DNA from: Arhodomonas sp051195215
GTDB taxonomy: Bacteria > Pseudomonadota > Gammaproteobacteria > Nitrococcales > Nitrococcaceae
Direction of reading: 5' to 3'
NCBI RefSeq assembly: GCF_051195215.1
Contig: NZ_JBNAZM010000022.1
Coordinates: forward strand, 1 to 64,000
DNA: 64,000 nucleotides
Shown here: piece after piece, positions 27,133 to 36,088 of the stretch
Numbering within the stretch: the stretch's first letter is position 1
Layout of the letters: the number at the start of each line of letters is the position of its first letter
Made by a program: the position numbers and the translations under genes
Notes under the pieces: generated by a model
Seen by the model: only the letters and a program-made list of their open reading frames with translations
What the model was told of the DNA's origin: nothing
The model's database searches: none

Positions 27133-28050
27133 TCATTCCTCACCACCGTCGGCTGACAGGACCATAGCGCGACAGTCGTTCAAGCGTGCTAGCCGCTTGA
27201 GCACGTGATCGGCCCACTGCTGGGCCGCTTCGACGAGCGCTTCATTGAAGGCCTGTTCGGCGGTTCGCAGGTAGGTCTCATACAGCGCTTCGGTATGGCG
27301 CAGGGCATCGTCCACGAGCTCGAGCGGTGTCTGGCCGTCCGACGCATGCGGTGTCGCCGCATCGGTATCGCCTGCGTCGCTGCACAGCGCGGCGAGGCGG
27401 CGGGCGACCTCGGGTGCGCCGCTCGCGCGACACATATCGGCGGCGCGGCGTACGCGTCGGTGCGCTGTAGCCTCCTGGGCCTTTGCGTACCGCCTGAGCG
27501 AGGGGACATCACTGAAGAAGACCGGCGCCCCCTCCTGCTCGCGTTGGGCATGGTTCGCCCGGCGCCGCTGCAGACGTAATAGCGCTACGTGCCCCAGCTC
27601 TTCCTCCGCCATGCCCTCGGCATATTCACGAACTTCCGGGTCGACGGCCTCCGTGGCGATGTGCACGTAGTACGAAAATGCGCGTTCTTCGTTGTGAACC
27701 GCCAGGTCAAGGGCGCTGACCGGTGTCATGAGTGATTCCCCTCCAGCCTCGGCGATTTCCTCCTCGGAAATCGACTCGGGGGATTGCCACTGGAAATCCG
27801 GCAGGCTCGCGACCTCATGGCCGCTTGCCGACGCCCACTGCGCGACCGTCGCCTCGTGCTCACGCTCTTGTTCCTCGATACGACGAAACAGCGCCGCTAG
27901 CTCGGGATGGCCGGCGTCCGCCATGCGCGCAGCCAGTTCGGCGTATCGACGTGCTGCTTCGGCTTCCATGGCAGCGGCGAGCCGGAACAGGTCGTCGGCG
28001 TTGGCCACCGCGGGCAGTGTGGTGAAGTCGTATATGGCGTCTCGGGGCAT
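27133..28050 (-). CDS. Ferritin-like (rubrerythrin-type) di-iron protein with C-terminal extension
   Basis: The 305-residue protein has a four-helix ferritin-like core at about 20-160. It carries a helix-A Glu (Glu29 or Glu31), E62-x2-H65, a helix-C Glu pair (Glu121/Glu122) and E151-x2-H154, the ligand spacing of rubrerythrin-family di-iron sites. No rubredoxin domain is present. Residues 170-305 are a second helical region of unknown role with several acidic and His residues. The ATG at 28050 is preceded by GGAG. The gene is divergent from nosR, and a perfect FNR box lies 93 bp upstream. A role in peroxide, NO or iron handling under low oxygen is possible but inferred. Confidence 0.72.
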   Translation of the reverse strand: MPRDAIYDFTTLPAVANADDLFRLAAAMEAEAARRYAELAARMADAGHPELAALFRRIEEQEREHEATVAQWASASGHEVASLPDFQWQSPESISEEEIAEAGGESLMTPVSALDLAVHNEERAFSYYVHIATEAVDPEVREYAEGMAEEELGHVALLRLQRRRANHAQREQEGAPVFFSDVPSLRRYAKAQEATAHRRVRRAADMCRASGAPEVARRLAALCSDAGDTDAATPHASDGQTPLELVDDALRHTEALYETYLRTAEQAFNEALVEAAQQWADHVLKRLARLNDCRAMVLSADGGEE

Positions 28051-28142
28051 TGGTCGCACTCCGATTCCTGGCACGGCTTTGGATTCCTCGTTACCTGCTC
28101 ACCATACCCCTGTTGCGCATCGTCGGTGCATATAACCAGTAC

Positions 28143-28156
28143 TTGATCTGCATCAA
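28143..28156. promoter_or_regulatory. FNR/ANR/DNR box
   Basis: TTGATCTGCATCAA matches the TTGAT-N4-ATCAA consensus perfectly. A TTTAGT -10-like element at 28175-28180 would place the box close to -40 of a nosR promoter. It also lies upstream of the divergent di-iron gene. Confidence 0.85.
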
Positions 28157-28263
28157 AAGGCTGAGATGGGGGCCTTTAGTAAGGTGGCGTCGCCGCCTGG
28201 GAGAGGCCTTCACGGCCTTGCAGGCGCACCGGTCCGGCCGCGTGAGCGTGCCGCGGACATGTC

Positions 28264-30561
28264 ATGCGCAATGCGAGGATGCACCTGCCTATGTGTACAG
28301 CTTCCATCAGGTCGTCCGGTGTCCGCACCCTCGCGCTGGTTGTGGCGATCGTGTTGCTGGCGTTTTCCGGGCAGGTCTGGGGGAAGGATCTGGGCGGGTA
28401 TCTCGCCGGGCTCGAGCCCGCCGAGCTGATTCCCGGCGCCGACCGTTTCGGCGAGGTCCAGAGCGATCCCGCCGCGGCGCCCGTCTATCAGGGCGGCGAG
28501 CGCGTCGGCTATGCCCTGCTCAATACCGACTACGCGCGCGCCATCGGCTATTCCAGCAAGCCCATCGAGATCGTCATCGGTATCGATAGCGCCGGCATCG
28601 TGCGTGGTGCCGAGCTCGTCGAGCACCACGAGCCCATCGTGCTGATCGGCATTCCGGAACAGCGTGTCAGGGATTTTCTGGATCAGTTCATCGGGTTCGA
28701 TGCGACCGCCGGCACCGAGACCGACTCGCCCGTGGACATGGTCTCCGGGGCGACGGTGACCGTGCTGGTAATGGAGGACAGCCTCACCTGGGCGGCCCAC
28801 CAGGCGGCAAAGCAGTTGGGCCTTGGCGATCTGGAGCCGATGCCCGTCGGGGCGGATACGCCGAAACGGTCCGTGGATATGGACCGTTCGCCGGAGGTCA
28901 AGGACTGGTCGACGCTACTGGAAGAGGGGTCGGTCTCGGAAACGCGCCTGTCCGTGGGGGACGTCAATCAGGCGTTCACCGAGCTCGGTCACCCCGAGGC
29001 GGGGCGCCGTCGTCAGCGTGAGCCGGCGGAGGCGACCTTCATCGAGCTCTACACCGCGTTGGTGAGCGTGCCGAGCATCGGGCGGTCGCTGCTCGGCGAG
29101 AACGAGTGGCGCAACCTGCGCGAGCGCCTGGAACCGGGGCAGCATGCGGTACTGGTCGCCGGGCAGGGTCGGTATTCGTTCAAGGGATCGGGCTACGTCC
29201 GTGGCGGGATTTTCGACCGCATCGAGCTCGTCCATGGCGACGGGACCGTGCGCTTCCATGACTATCAGCACAAGCGCATGAGCCGCGTCGCCGCCGAGGG
29301 TGCTCCGGATCTCGCGGAAGTAAGCGTTTTCGCGATACCGACATCGGTTGCCTTCGACCCGGCCGAGCCGTGGTCGCTGACGCTGCTGGTGCAGCGTGCC
29401 ACGGGGCCGTTGTCCAAGGTCTTCGCGCGTTTCGAGCTGCCCTACGAGCTACCGCGGACATACCTCACGCCGTTGCCGGCGCCGGCTCGTGCCACCCCCG
29501 GCGATAGCGCCAGCGTGCAGGGATCCGCGGGGCCGGGTTCCAAGCTGTGGAAACGCGCCTGGCAGGGCAAGGCGGTCAGCCTGGGACTGCTTGCGGCGCT
29601 GTTGCTCGTGCTCACCGCCGTGTTCTTCTTTCAGACCTGGTTTACGCGGCGTCCGCGCCTGCTCAAGGGCGTGCGCTACGGCATTCTGACGTTCGTCCTC
29701 GTCTGGCTCGGCTGGTGGGCAAACGCGCAGCTGTCGGTGGTCAACGTCTTCACCCTCACCAATGCCGTGCTCACGGAATTCAGCTGGTCGTACTTTCTCA
29801 TGGATCCGCTGGTGTTCGTGCTCTGGGCGGGTGTGGCCGCCTCCCTGCTGTTCTGGGCCCGCGGCGCGTTCTGTGGGTGGCTGTGCCCGTTCGGTGCGTT
29901 GCAGGAGCTGACCAATCACATCGCGCGACGGTTCGGCGTCAGGCAGTTCCGCGTACCTTTCGGTCTGCACGAACGCCTGTGGCCGATCAAGTACATCATT
30001 TTCCTGTTCCTCTTCGGTCTTTCCCTCTACGACCTGGCGCTCGCCGAGCGCCTCGCCGAGGTGGAACCGTTCAAGACGGCCATCATTCTCAACTTCGCCC
30101 GGGAGTGGCCGTACGTGATCTACGCCCTGACGCTGCTCGCCGTGGGGTTGTTCATCGAGCGATTCTTCTGCCGCTACCTCTGCCCGCTCGGGGCAGCACT
30201 GGCGATACCCGCTCGGCTGCGCATGTTTGAGTGGCTCAAGCGTTGGCCGGAGTGCGGTACGCAGTGCCACCGCTGTGCCCGGGAGTGCCCCGTGCAGTCG
30301 ATTCACCCCGAGGGACACATCAACGTCAACGAGTGCATCTCCTGCCTGCACTGCCAGGAGCTGTATTTCTGCAACCAACGCTGCCCGCACAACGTCACCC
30401 GGCGACTCAAACGCGAACGCCGCCGGGCACTGGGGCGCCGTAGCAAGAACACGACCCCGGGGGAGACCGCGGCCGTGCCGCAGACGTCATCTCCCGACGG
30501 GGCGGTGAAGACAGTGAGCTGGGGCGATCCCAGGTCATCCAGACAGGAAAAATCCAACTAA
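28264..30561 (+). CDS. nosR: NosR, electron-transfer/regulatory protein for N2O reduction
   Basis: The 765-residue membrane protein has a signal/TM segment near residues 20-40 and a periplasmic FMN-binding domain with SGATVT (161-166), whose last Thr is the expected flavin attachment site. About six TM helices follow from 435, with two CxxxCP motifs (CGWLCPFG and CRYLCPLG), then a C-terminal ferredoxin-like part with two cysteine clusters (CHRCARECPVQS and CISCLHCQELYFCNQRCP). NosR is needed for nosZ expression and activity. The start is uncertain: ATGs at 28264, 28279 and 28291 are in frame, and GAGGA lies upstream of the last. Confidence 0.95.
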   Translation: MRNARMHLPMCTASIRSSGVRTLALVVAIVLLAFSGQVWGKDLGGYLAGLEPAELIPGADRFGEVQSDPAAAPVYQGGERVGYALLNTDYARAIGYSSKPIEIVIGIDSAGIVRGAELVEHHEPIVLIGIPEQRVRDFLDQFIGFDATAGTETDSPVDMVSGATVTVLVMEDSLTWAAHQAAKQLGLGDLEPMPVGADTPKRSVDMDRSPEVKDWSTLLEEGSVSETRLSVGDVNQAFTELGHPEAGRRRQREPAEATFIELYTALVSVPSIGRSLLGENEWRNLRERLEPGQHAVLVAGQGRYSFKGSGYVRGGIFDRIELVHGDGTVRFHDYQHKRMSRVAAEGAPDLAEVSVFAIPTSVAFDPAEPWSLTLLVQRATGPLSKVFARFELPYELPRTYLTPLPAPARATPGDSASVQGSAGPGSKLWKRAWQGKAVSLGLLAALLLVLTAVFFFQTWFTRRPRLLKGVRYGILTFVLVWLGWWANAQLSVVNVFTLTNAVLTEFSWSYFLMDPLVFVLWAGVAASLLFWARGAFCGWLCPFGALQELTNHIARRFGVRQFRVPFGLHERLWPIKYIIFLFLFGLSLYDLALAERLAEVEPFKTAIILNFAREWPYVIYALTLLAVGLFIERFFCRYLCPLGAALAIPARLRMFEWLKRWPECGTQCHRCARECPVQSIHPEGHINVNECISCLHCQELYFCNQRCPHNVTRRLKRERRRALGRRSKNTTPGETAAVPQTSSPDGAVKTVSWGDPRSSRQEKSN

Positions 30562-30573
30562 GGAGATGCACTG

Positions 30574-32505
30574 ATGAGCGACGATAAACGCAAGGCGGGC
30601 GTGAGCCGGCGCGAGTTTCTCGGCGGGTCCACCAAACTGGCGACCATGGCGGGGCTGACCGGCGTCGCTGGTGGCCTGGGGGCGGGCTGGGCGTTGCAGC
30701 CGGGCACCGCCCACGCCGCCGGCAGCGGCAAGGCCGTCGTCGAGCCCGGCCAGCTCGATGATTACTACGGTTTCTATTCCAGTGGTCAGTCGGGCGAGGT
30801 ACGCATCTACGGGATCCCTTCCATGCGCGAGCTGGTGCGCATCCCCGTGTTCAACCGCTGCTCCGCCACCGGCTGGGGGAGCACCAACGAGAGCCTGCGG
30901 ATCCTGCGCGAGGGCCTCACCGATGAGACCCGTGCATACCTGGACAAGCATGGCGAAAGCCGTAACGGCATCTGGCTCAACGGTGATGCGCACCATCCGC
31001 ACATGTCGTTCACCGACGGCAGCTATGACGGGCGTTATCTGTTCATCCAGGACAAGGCGAACCGCCGCATGGCGCGTATTCGCTGTGACGTGATGAAGTG
31101 CGACAAGATCATCGAGGTCCCCAACGCCACCGCGATGCACGGTATGCGCCCGCAGAAAGCGCCGCGTACCGGGTATGTGTTCGTCAATGGCGAGCACAGG
31201 GTGCCCGTGCCCAACGACGGCCGCGATCTCGACGACCCGAGCAAGTACCACGCGATCTTCACCGCCGTCGACGGTGACAAGATGGAGGTCGCCTGGCAGG
31301 TGATCGTCGACGGCAACCTGGATAACACCGATTGCGACTACCAGGGCAAGTACGCCTTTTCCACGTGCTACAACGCCGAGGCCGGCGTGACCCTGGAGGA
31401 GATGACTGCCGAGGAGCAGGACTGGGTGGTGGTCTTCAACCTCGAGCGCATCGAGCAGGCGGTGGCCAACGGCGACGTGGAGACCATTGCCGGCGTGCCG
31501 GTGATCGATGGCCGTCATGGCTCGCCGTATACCCTCTACGTGCCCATCTCCAAGGGCCCTCACGGCATCAATACCGCGCCGGACAAGCGCCACGTCGCGG
31601 TCAACGGCAAGCTCTCGCCCACTGTTTCGGTGCTGGATGTCACCCGGTTCGAGAAGGCGTTCAAGGGCGACATCGAGCCCCGCGGGGTGGTCGTGGCGGA
31701 ACCCGAGCTCGGCCTCGGCCCACTGCATACCGCCTTCGATGGCCGCGGCAACGCCTATACGACGTTGTTCATCGACAGCCAGATCGCCAAGTGGAACATC
31801 GACAAGGCAATCCGGGCGTACAACGGCGAGGATGTCGAAGTCATAGCTCAGAAGCTCGACGTCCACTACCAGCCCGGGCACAACCACACCTCCATGGGGG
31901 AGACCCTGGACGCCGATGGCCAGTGGTTGGTGTCGCTGAACAAGTTCTCCAAGGACCGCTTCCTCAACGTGGGGCCGCTCAAGCCGGAAAATGATCAGCT
32001 CATCGATATCTCCGGCGACGAGATGAAGCTCGTCCATGACGGCCCGACGTTCTCGGAGCCGCATGACATCATCATCGTCCGCTCGGATCTCATCAGCCCG
32101 CGGGCGAGCTGGGATCGCAACGACCCCATGTTCGCGGAGACGCTGAAGATGGCCGAACGTGACGGGGTCAATCCGATGGGGGCGAACACCGTGGTGCGCG
32201 ATGGCAACCAGGTGCGCGTCTACATGTTCTCCATCGCACCGAAGTTCAGCATGAGTGAGTTCCGCGTCAAGCAGGGCGATGAGGTCACGGTGGTGATCAC
32301 CAACATGGATACCGTGGAGGATCTCACCCACGGCTTCACGCTGGAGAACTACGGTGTGGCGATGGAGGTGGCGCCCCAGGCCACGGCGTCGATGACCTTC
32401 ACTGCCGACCGGCCCGGGGTCTACTGGTATTACTGCCAGTGGTTCTGCCACGCGCTGCATATGGAGATGCGTGGCCGGATGCTGGTCGAGCCGAGGGAGG
32501 CGTAA
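30574..32505 (+). CDS. nosZ: Nitrous oxide reductase NosZ (clade I, Tat-exported)
   Basis: The 643-residue periplasmic multicopper enzyme reduces N2O to N2. A Tat signal with SRREFLGGS lies at residues 11-19. CuZ-site histidines begin at H140-H141-P-H143 (GDAHHPH). The C-terminal cupredoxin has a full CuA set: Cys621, Trp623, Cys625, His629 and Met632 (CQWFCHALHMEM). AAGGAGA precedes the ATG, 12 bp after nosR. The Tat signal and the adjoining nosR place it in the typical clade I group. Confidence 0.98.
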   Translation: MSDDKRKAGVSRREFLGGSTKLATMAGLTGVAGGLGAGWALQPGTAHAAGSGKAVVEPGQLDDYYGFYSSGQSGEVRIYGIPSMRELVRIPVFNRCSATGWGSTNESLRILREGLTDETRAYLDKHGESRNGIWLNGDAHHPHMSFTDGSYDGRYLFIQDKANRRMARIRCDVMKCDKIIEVPNATAMHGMRPQKAPRTGYVFVNGEHRVPVPNDGRDLDDPSKYHAIFTAVDGDKMEVAWQVIVDGNLDNTDCDYQGKYAFSTCYNAEAGVTLEEMTAEEQDWVVVFNLERIEQAVANGDVETIAGVPVIDGRHGSPYTLYVPISKGPHGINTAPDKRHVAVNGKLSPTVSVLDVTRFEKAFKGDIEPRGVVVAEPELGLGPLHTAFDGRGNAYTTLFIDSQIAKWNIDKAIRAYNGEDVEVIAQKLDVHYQPGHNHTSMGETLDADGQWLVSLNKFSKDRFLNVGPLKPENDQLIDISGDEMKLVHDGPTFSEPHDIIIVRSDLISPRASWDRNDPMFAETLKMAERDGVNPMGANTVVRDGNQVRVYMFSIAPKFSMSEFRVKQGDEVTVVITNMDTVEDLTHGFTLENYGVAMEVAPQATASMTFTADRPGVYWYYCQWFCHALHMEMRGRMLVEPREA

Positions 32506-32509
32506 GCCG

Positions 32510-33787
32510 GTGCCCGAGCGACCGGCACGGGATCGGCCAGGGCGAGCGATGATGCTCGCCCTGGCCGGCGTCTGCGGCTTGCTGGCGGCCGTCGGCGAGC
32601 TGCATGCGCGGACGCTGGCGGCGCAGATCGCCGCCAGCGAGCCGGGGGCGGTGGTGGAGCTTTCGCCGGGCACCTACAGCGGGCCGGTGACTATCGATCA
32701 TCCCCTGACGCTTACCGGTGAGCCCGGTGCGGTCGTCGAGGGCGACGGCGAGCATAGCGTCATCACCGTGAGTGCGCCGGATGTGGTCATCCGAGGGCTG
32801 ACCATACGAGGTTCCGGTGTGAGCCTGCGGGACATGGACGCGGGGATCGTCCTGGAGCAGGCCGCGCGCGGGGCGCTTGTCGAGGGCAACCGGATCGAGG
32901 GCAACCTCTTCGGCGTGCACGTGGAGGGAGCTCCGGACAGTCTCGTTCGCGGCAATACCATTATCGGGCGCCGGGATCTGCGCATGAACGAGCGCGGCAA
33001 TGGCGTGTACCTGTGGAATGCGCCCGGGACGCGCATCGTCGACAACCGCTTCCGCTTCGGCCGCGACGGCATATTCACCACCACCAGCAAGCGCAATGTG
33101 TTCTCGGGTAATCGTTTCGAGGACCTGCGCTTCGGCGTCCACTACATGTACACCAACGACAGCACGGTTCGCGACAACGTCTCCGTCGGCAATCACGCTG
33201 GCTACGCGATCATGTATTCGAGCCGGATCAAGGTGCGTGGCAACGTCTCCCGCGGCGATCGCGACCACGGGTTGATGCTCAATTACACCAACCACAGCGA
33301 GATCACCGGCAATGCCGTGGTCGATGGCGGCAACAAGTGCGTGTTCATCTACAACGCCAACTTCAACGAATTCCGTGGCAACCGGTTCCAGGGCTGTGGT
33401 ATTGGCGTCCACTTCACAGCCGGCTCGCAGGATAACCTGCTCGCGGACAACGCCTTTATCGGCAACCGCACCCAGGTGAAGTACGTGGGCACGCGCGATC
33501 TGCGCTGGGCTCACGGCGGACGGGGCAATTACTGGAGTGATCACACCGCCTTCGATCTCGATGGCGACGGTATCGCCGACCGGGCGTACCAGCCGAATGG
33601 CCTGGTGGATCAGGTCATGTGGCGCGCGCCCCAGGCGAAGCTGCTGCTGGCGAGTCCCGCCGTGCAGCTGTTGCGCTGGGCGCAGTCGGCATTTCCGGCG
33701 ATCCGCCCGGGCGGCATCGTCGACCCGGCGCCATTGATGCACCCGCCGGCGCTGCCGGAGAACGTGCGCGCGGAGGTGAACGGATGA
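32510..33787 (+). CDS. nosD: NosD, periplasmic copper-cluster assembly protein
   Basis: The 425-residue right-handed beta-helix protein has repeated carbohydrate-binding-like units (for example LVEGNRIEGNLFGVHVEGA, IVDNRFRFGRDGIF and EITGNAVVDGG). The N-terminus includes a hydrophobic signal ending near ELHA. NosD acts with NosF and NosY in building the CuZ site of NosZ. I chose the GTG at 32510, 4 bp after the nosZ stop with GGGAGG upstream; an ATG at 32549 would still include the signal core. Confidence 0.94.
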   Translation: MPERPARDRPGRAMMLALAGVCGLLAAVGELHARTLAAQIAASEPGAVVELSPGTYSGPVTIDHPLTLTGEPGAVVEGDGEHSVITVSAPDVVIRGLTIRGSGVSLRDMDAGIVLEQAARGALVEGNRIEGNLFGVHVEGAPDSLVRGNTIIGRRDLRMNERGNGVYLWNAPGTRIVDNRFRFGRDGIFTTTSKRNVFSGNRFEDLRFGVHYMYTNDSTVRDNVSVGNHAGYAIMYSSRIKVRGNVSRGDRDHGLMLNYTNHSEITGNAVVDGGNKCVFIYNANFNEFRGNRFQGCGIGVHFTAGSQDNLLADNAFIGNRTQVKYVGTRDLRWAHGGRGNYWSDHTAFDLDGDGIADRAYQPNGLVDQVMWRAPQAKLLLASPAVQLLRWAQSAFPAIRPGGIVDPAPLMHPPALPENVRAEVNG

Positions 33788-34707
33788 ATGCGCCGGTCGT
33801 GGAGATCGCCGGGCTGGAGAAGCACTATGGCCACTTTCACGCCCTTGCCGGTATTGATCTGAGCGTGCCTGCAGGGGAGCTGCTCGCCCTGCTCGGGCAC
33901 AACGGTGCCGGGAAAACCACGCTGATGAAGATACTGCTCGGCCTTACGGGCCCCAGTGCCGGGAGCGTCCATGTGCTCGGTACGGTCCCGGGTCGCGCCG
34001 CCGCGGTTGCGCAGCGCAGCCGTATCGGTTTCCTGCCGGAAAATGTCGTCTTCGCCGGTGCCATGACCGGGCGTGAGGTGTTGCGGTGGTTCGCGCGTCT
34101 GAAGCGCCGCGCCGCCGGCGAAGTCGGACCGTTGCTGGAGCGTGTCGGCCTCGACGATGCCGCGGACAAACGCGTTCGTACCTATTCCAAGGGCATGCGC
34201 CAGCGGCTGGGGCTCGCCCAGGCACTCCTGGGCGAGCCCCGGCTGCTGCTCCTCGACGAGCCCACTACTGGCCTCGATCCTGTGCTACGGCAGAGTTTCT
34301 ACGCCATTGTCGGCGAGCTGCAGCGCGCGGGAACGACGGTCATCGTCTCGTCCCATGTGCTCACGGAGCTCGAGATGCGAACCGACCGCATTGCCATCAT
34401 GAGCGGCGGACGCCTGCTCGCGAGCAATACGCTACCCGAGCTGTGCCGGCAGGCCGGGCTGCCGGTGCGCATCCGCGTGGACATCGACCCGGCGCGTATC
34501 GACGACGCGGTCGAGGCAAGCGGTGGGCACCTCCTCGCTGATCACGCCGGCGGCATCGACATCGCGGTGCGCGTCGAAGACAAGCTGGATGCCGTACGCG
34601 GCCTGACCCGGCTCGAGGATGGCCTGGTTCGTGATCTCCAGATTCACCCCCCGAGCCTGGAAGCGGTGTACGCTCACTACAGCGCAGGGGAGGGCGCCCG
34701 CCAATGA
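33784..34707 (+). CDS. nosF: NosF, ABC transporter ATPase
   Basis: The 307-residue ATPase has Walker A GHNGAGKTT (38-46), signature YSKGMRQRLGLAQAL and Walker B LLLLDEPTTGLDP. It powers the NosFY transporter that supports NosD in CuZ maturation. The ATG at 33784 overlaps the nosD stop (ATGA), and nosY begins inside its own stop in the same way. Confidence 0.95.
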   Translation: MNAPVVEIAGLEKHYGHFHALAGIDLSVPAGELLALLGHNGAGKTTLMKILLGLTGPSAGSVHVLGTVPGRAAAVAQRSRIGFLPENVVFAGAMTGREVLRWFARLKRRAAGEVGPLLERVGLDDAADKRVRTYSKGMRQRLGLAQALLGEPRLLLLDEPTTGLDPVLRQSFYAIVGELQRAGTTVIVSSHVLTELEMRTDRIAIMSGGRLLASNTLPELCRQAGLPVRIRVDIDPARIDDAVEASGGHLLADHAGGIDIAVRVEDKLDAVRGLTRLEDGLVRDLQIHPPSLEAVYAHYSAGEGARQ

Positions 34708-35525
34708 GGGTCATCGCCTCCATCGCCGCCCGGGAGATCCGCGCCGGACTACGCAACCGCTGGGTGGTGGCCGCCACGAGTATTCTCGCCGTGCTCGCGC
34801 TGGTGCTCGCGTTCCTCGGCAGCGCGCCCCAGGGGGAAGTGGATGCCGGCGGGCTCGCCGTCAGCGTGGTCTCCCTGTCGTCGCTGTCGATTTACCTGCT
34901 GCCGCTCATTGCGCTCATGCTCGCCTACGACGCCATCGTGGGTGAAGTCGAGAATGGCACGTTGCTGCTGCTGCTCGCCTATCCGGTCAGCCGCTGGCAG
35001 GTCCTTGCGGGCAAGTGTCTCGGGCACGGGGCGATTCTCGCGTTCGCCACCATCGTGGGCTTCGGCCTCGCAGGCGTCGCCATCGCGGTCACAGCGCCGG
35101 TGTCGGCCGCCGGTGTGTGGGCGTTCTTTGCGCTGGTGGGGTCTTCGGTGCTTCTCGGTTGGGTATTCGTGGCCATTGGCTATCTGCTCAGCACGCTCGT
35201 ACGCGAGCGAAGCACGGCTGCCGGGCTCGCCGTCGTCGTCTGGCTGGCATTCGTCGTGCTCTACGACATGGCGCTACTCGGCCTGCTGACGACCACGGCA
35301 GGTCAGGGCTGGATTGCCAGTGCCGTGCCGGTCCTCTTGCTCCTCAATCCCGCCGACGCCTATCGGCTGTTCAACCTCATGGGGCTGCCGGAGGTGCAAA
35401 CGTTCGCCGGTCTCGGCTCCGCCGGCCAGGGTGTGTCGGTGTGGTTGCCGTTGTCGGCCCTCGTGGCCTGGATCGCCGCGCCGCTCGGTGCGGCCTGGCT
35501 AGTGTTCAGCGCTAAGGAGCTCTGA
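34704..35525 (+). CDS. nosY: NosY, ABC transporter permease
   Basis: The 273-residue protein has about six TM helices in the ABC-2 permease layout, with VGEVENGTLLLLLAYPVSRW typical of NosY. It pairs with NosF. It overlaps nosF by 4 bp, and its TGA shares a base with the nosL ATG, so the genes are tightly coupled. Confidence 0.94.
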   Translation: MRVIASIAAREIRAGLRNRWVVAATSILAVLALVLAFLGSAPQGEVDAGGLAVSVVSLSSLSIYLLPLIALMLAYDAIVGEVENGTLLLLLAYPVSRWQVLAGKCLGHGAILAFATIVGFGLAGVAIAVTAPVSAAGVWAFFALVGSSVLLGWVFVAIGYLLSTLVRERSTAAGLAVVVWLAFVVLYDMALLGLLTTTAGQGWIASAVPVLLLLNPADAYRLFNLMGLPEVQTFAGLGSAGQGVSVWLPLSALVAWIAAPLGAAWLVFSAKEL

Positions 35526-36088
35526 TGCGTTTCGTTACCCGAACAGTACTTGTATGCACTGTCGCCATGCTCATCGGTGGCTGCCAGGGCGGTGGTGACG
35601 GTAATGAGCGGCCGGAGGCGGTGACACCGACGCGGGAGGCGATCACCTACTACGGGCGCATGATCCTGGTGGACCATCGCGGTCCCAAGGCCCAGATCCA
35701 CCTGCGCTCCCGGGCATCCGCGCTCTGGTTCTCCCAGGTGCGCGATGCTATCGCCTTTACGCTTTCCCCCGAGGAGCCGAACGATATCGCGGCCATCTAT
35801 GTCACCGACATGGCCGAGGCGGCGGGCTGGGATTCGCCACAGCATTGGGTGCCCGCCCGGGAGGCCGTGTACGTCATCGACAGCGACCGACGTGGCGGCA
35901 TGGGGGCGTTGGAAGCCGTGCCGTTCTCGCGGCGTCAGGCCGCGCTGGCGTTCGTCGACGAGCACGGCGGCGAGATCGTCACCTGGGCCGATATGCCGGA
36001 TGCCTATATCCTGGAGCGGTCCGTTGAAGCCGTGGCCGCGCCGGCCATGGAGCATGGCGGCGCGGGTGGCGTCCATTCGGGGCACTAA
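35525..36088 (+). CDS. nosL: NosL, copper chaperone lipoprotein
   Basis: The 187-residue lipoprotein has a lipobox LIGGC with Cys20 as the lipidated residue. The NosL domain includes YYGRMILVDHRGPKAQIHL and several Met/His residues. NosL delivers Cu(I) to apo-NosZ. It ends the nosRZDFYL cluster. Its last codons overlap by 4 bp the 3' end of the convergent ndh gene. Confidence 0.93.
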   Translation: MRFVTRTVLVCTVAMLIGGCQGGGDGNERPEAVTPTREAITYYGRMILVDHRGPKAQIHLRSRASALWFSQVRDAIAFTLSPEEPNDIAAIYVTDMAEAAGWDSPQHWVPAREAVYVIDSDRRGGMGALEAVPFSRRQAALAFVDEHGGEIVTWADMPDAYILERSVEAVAAPAMEHGGAGGVHSGH

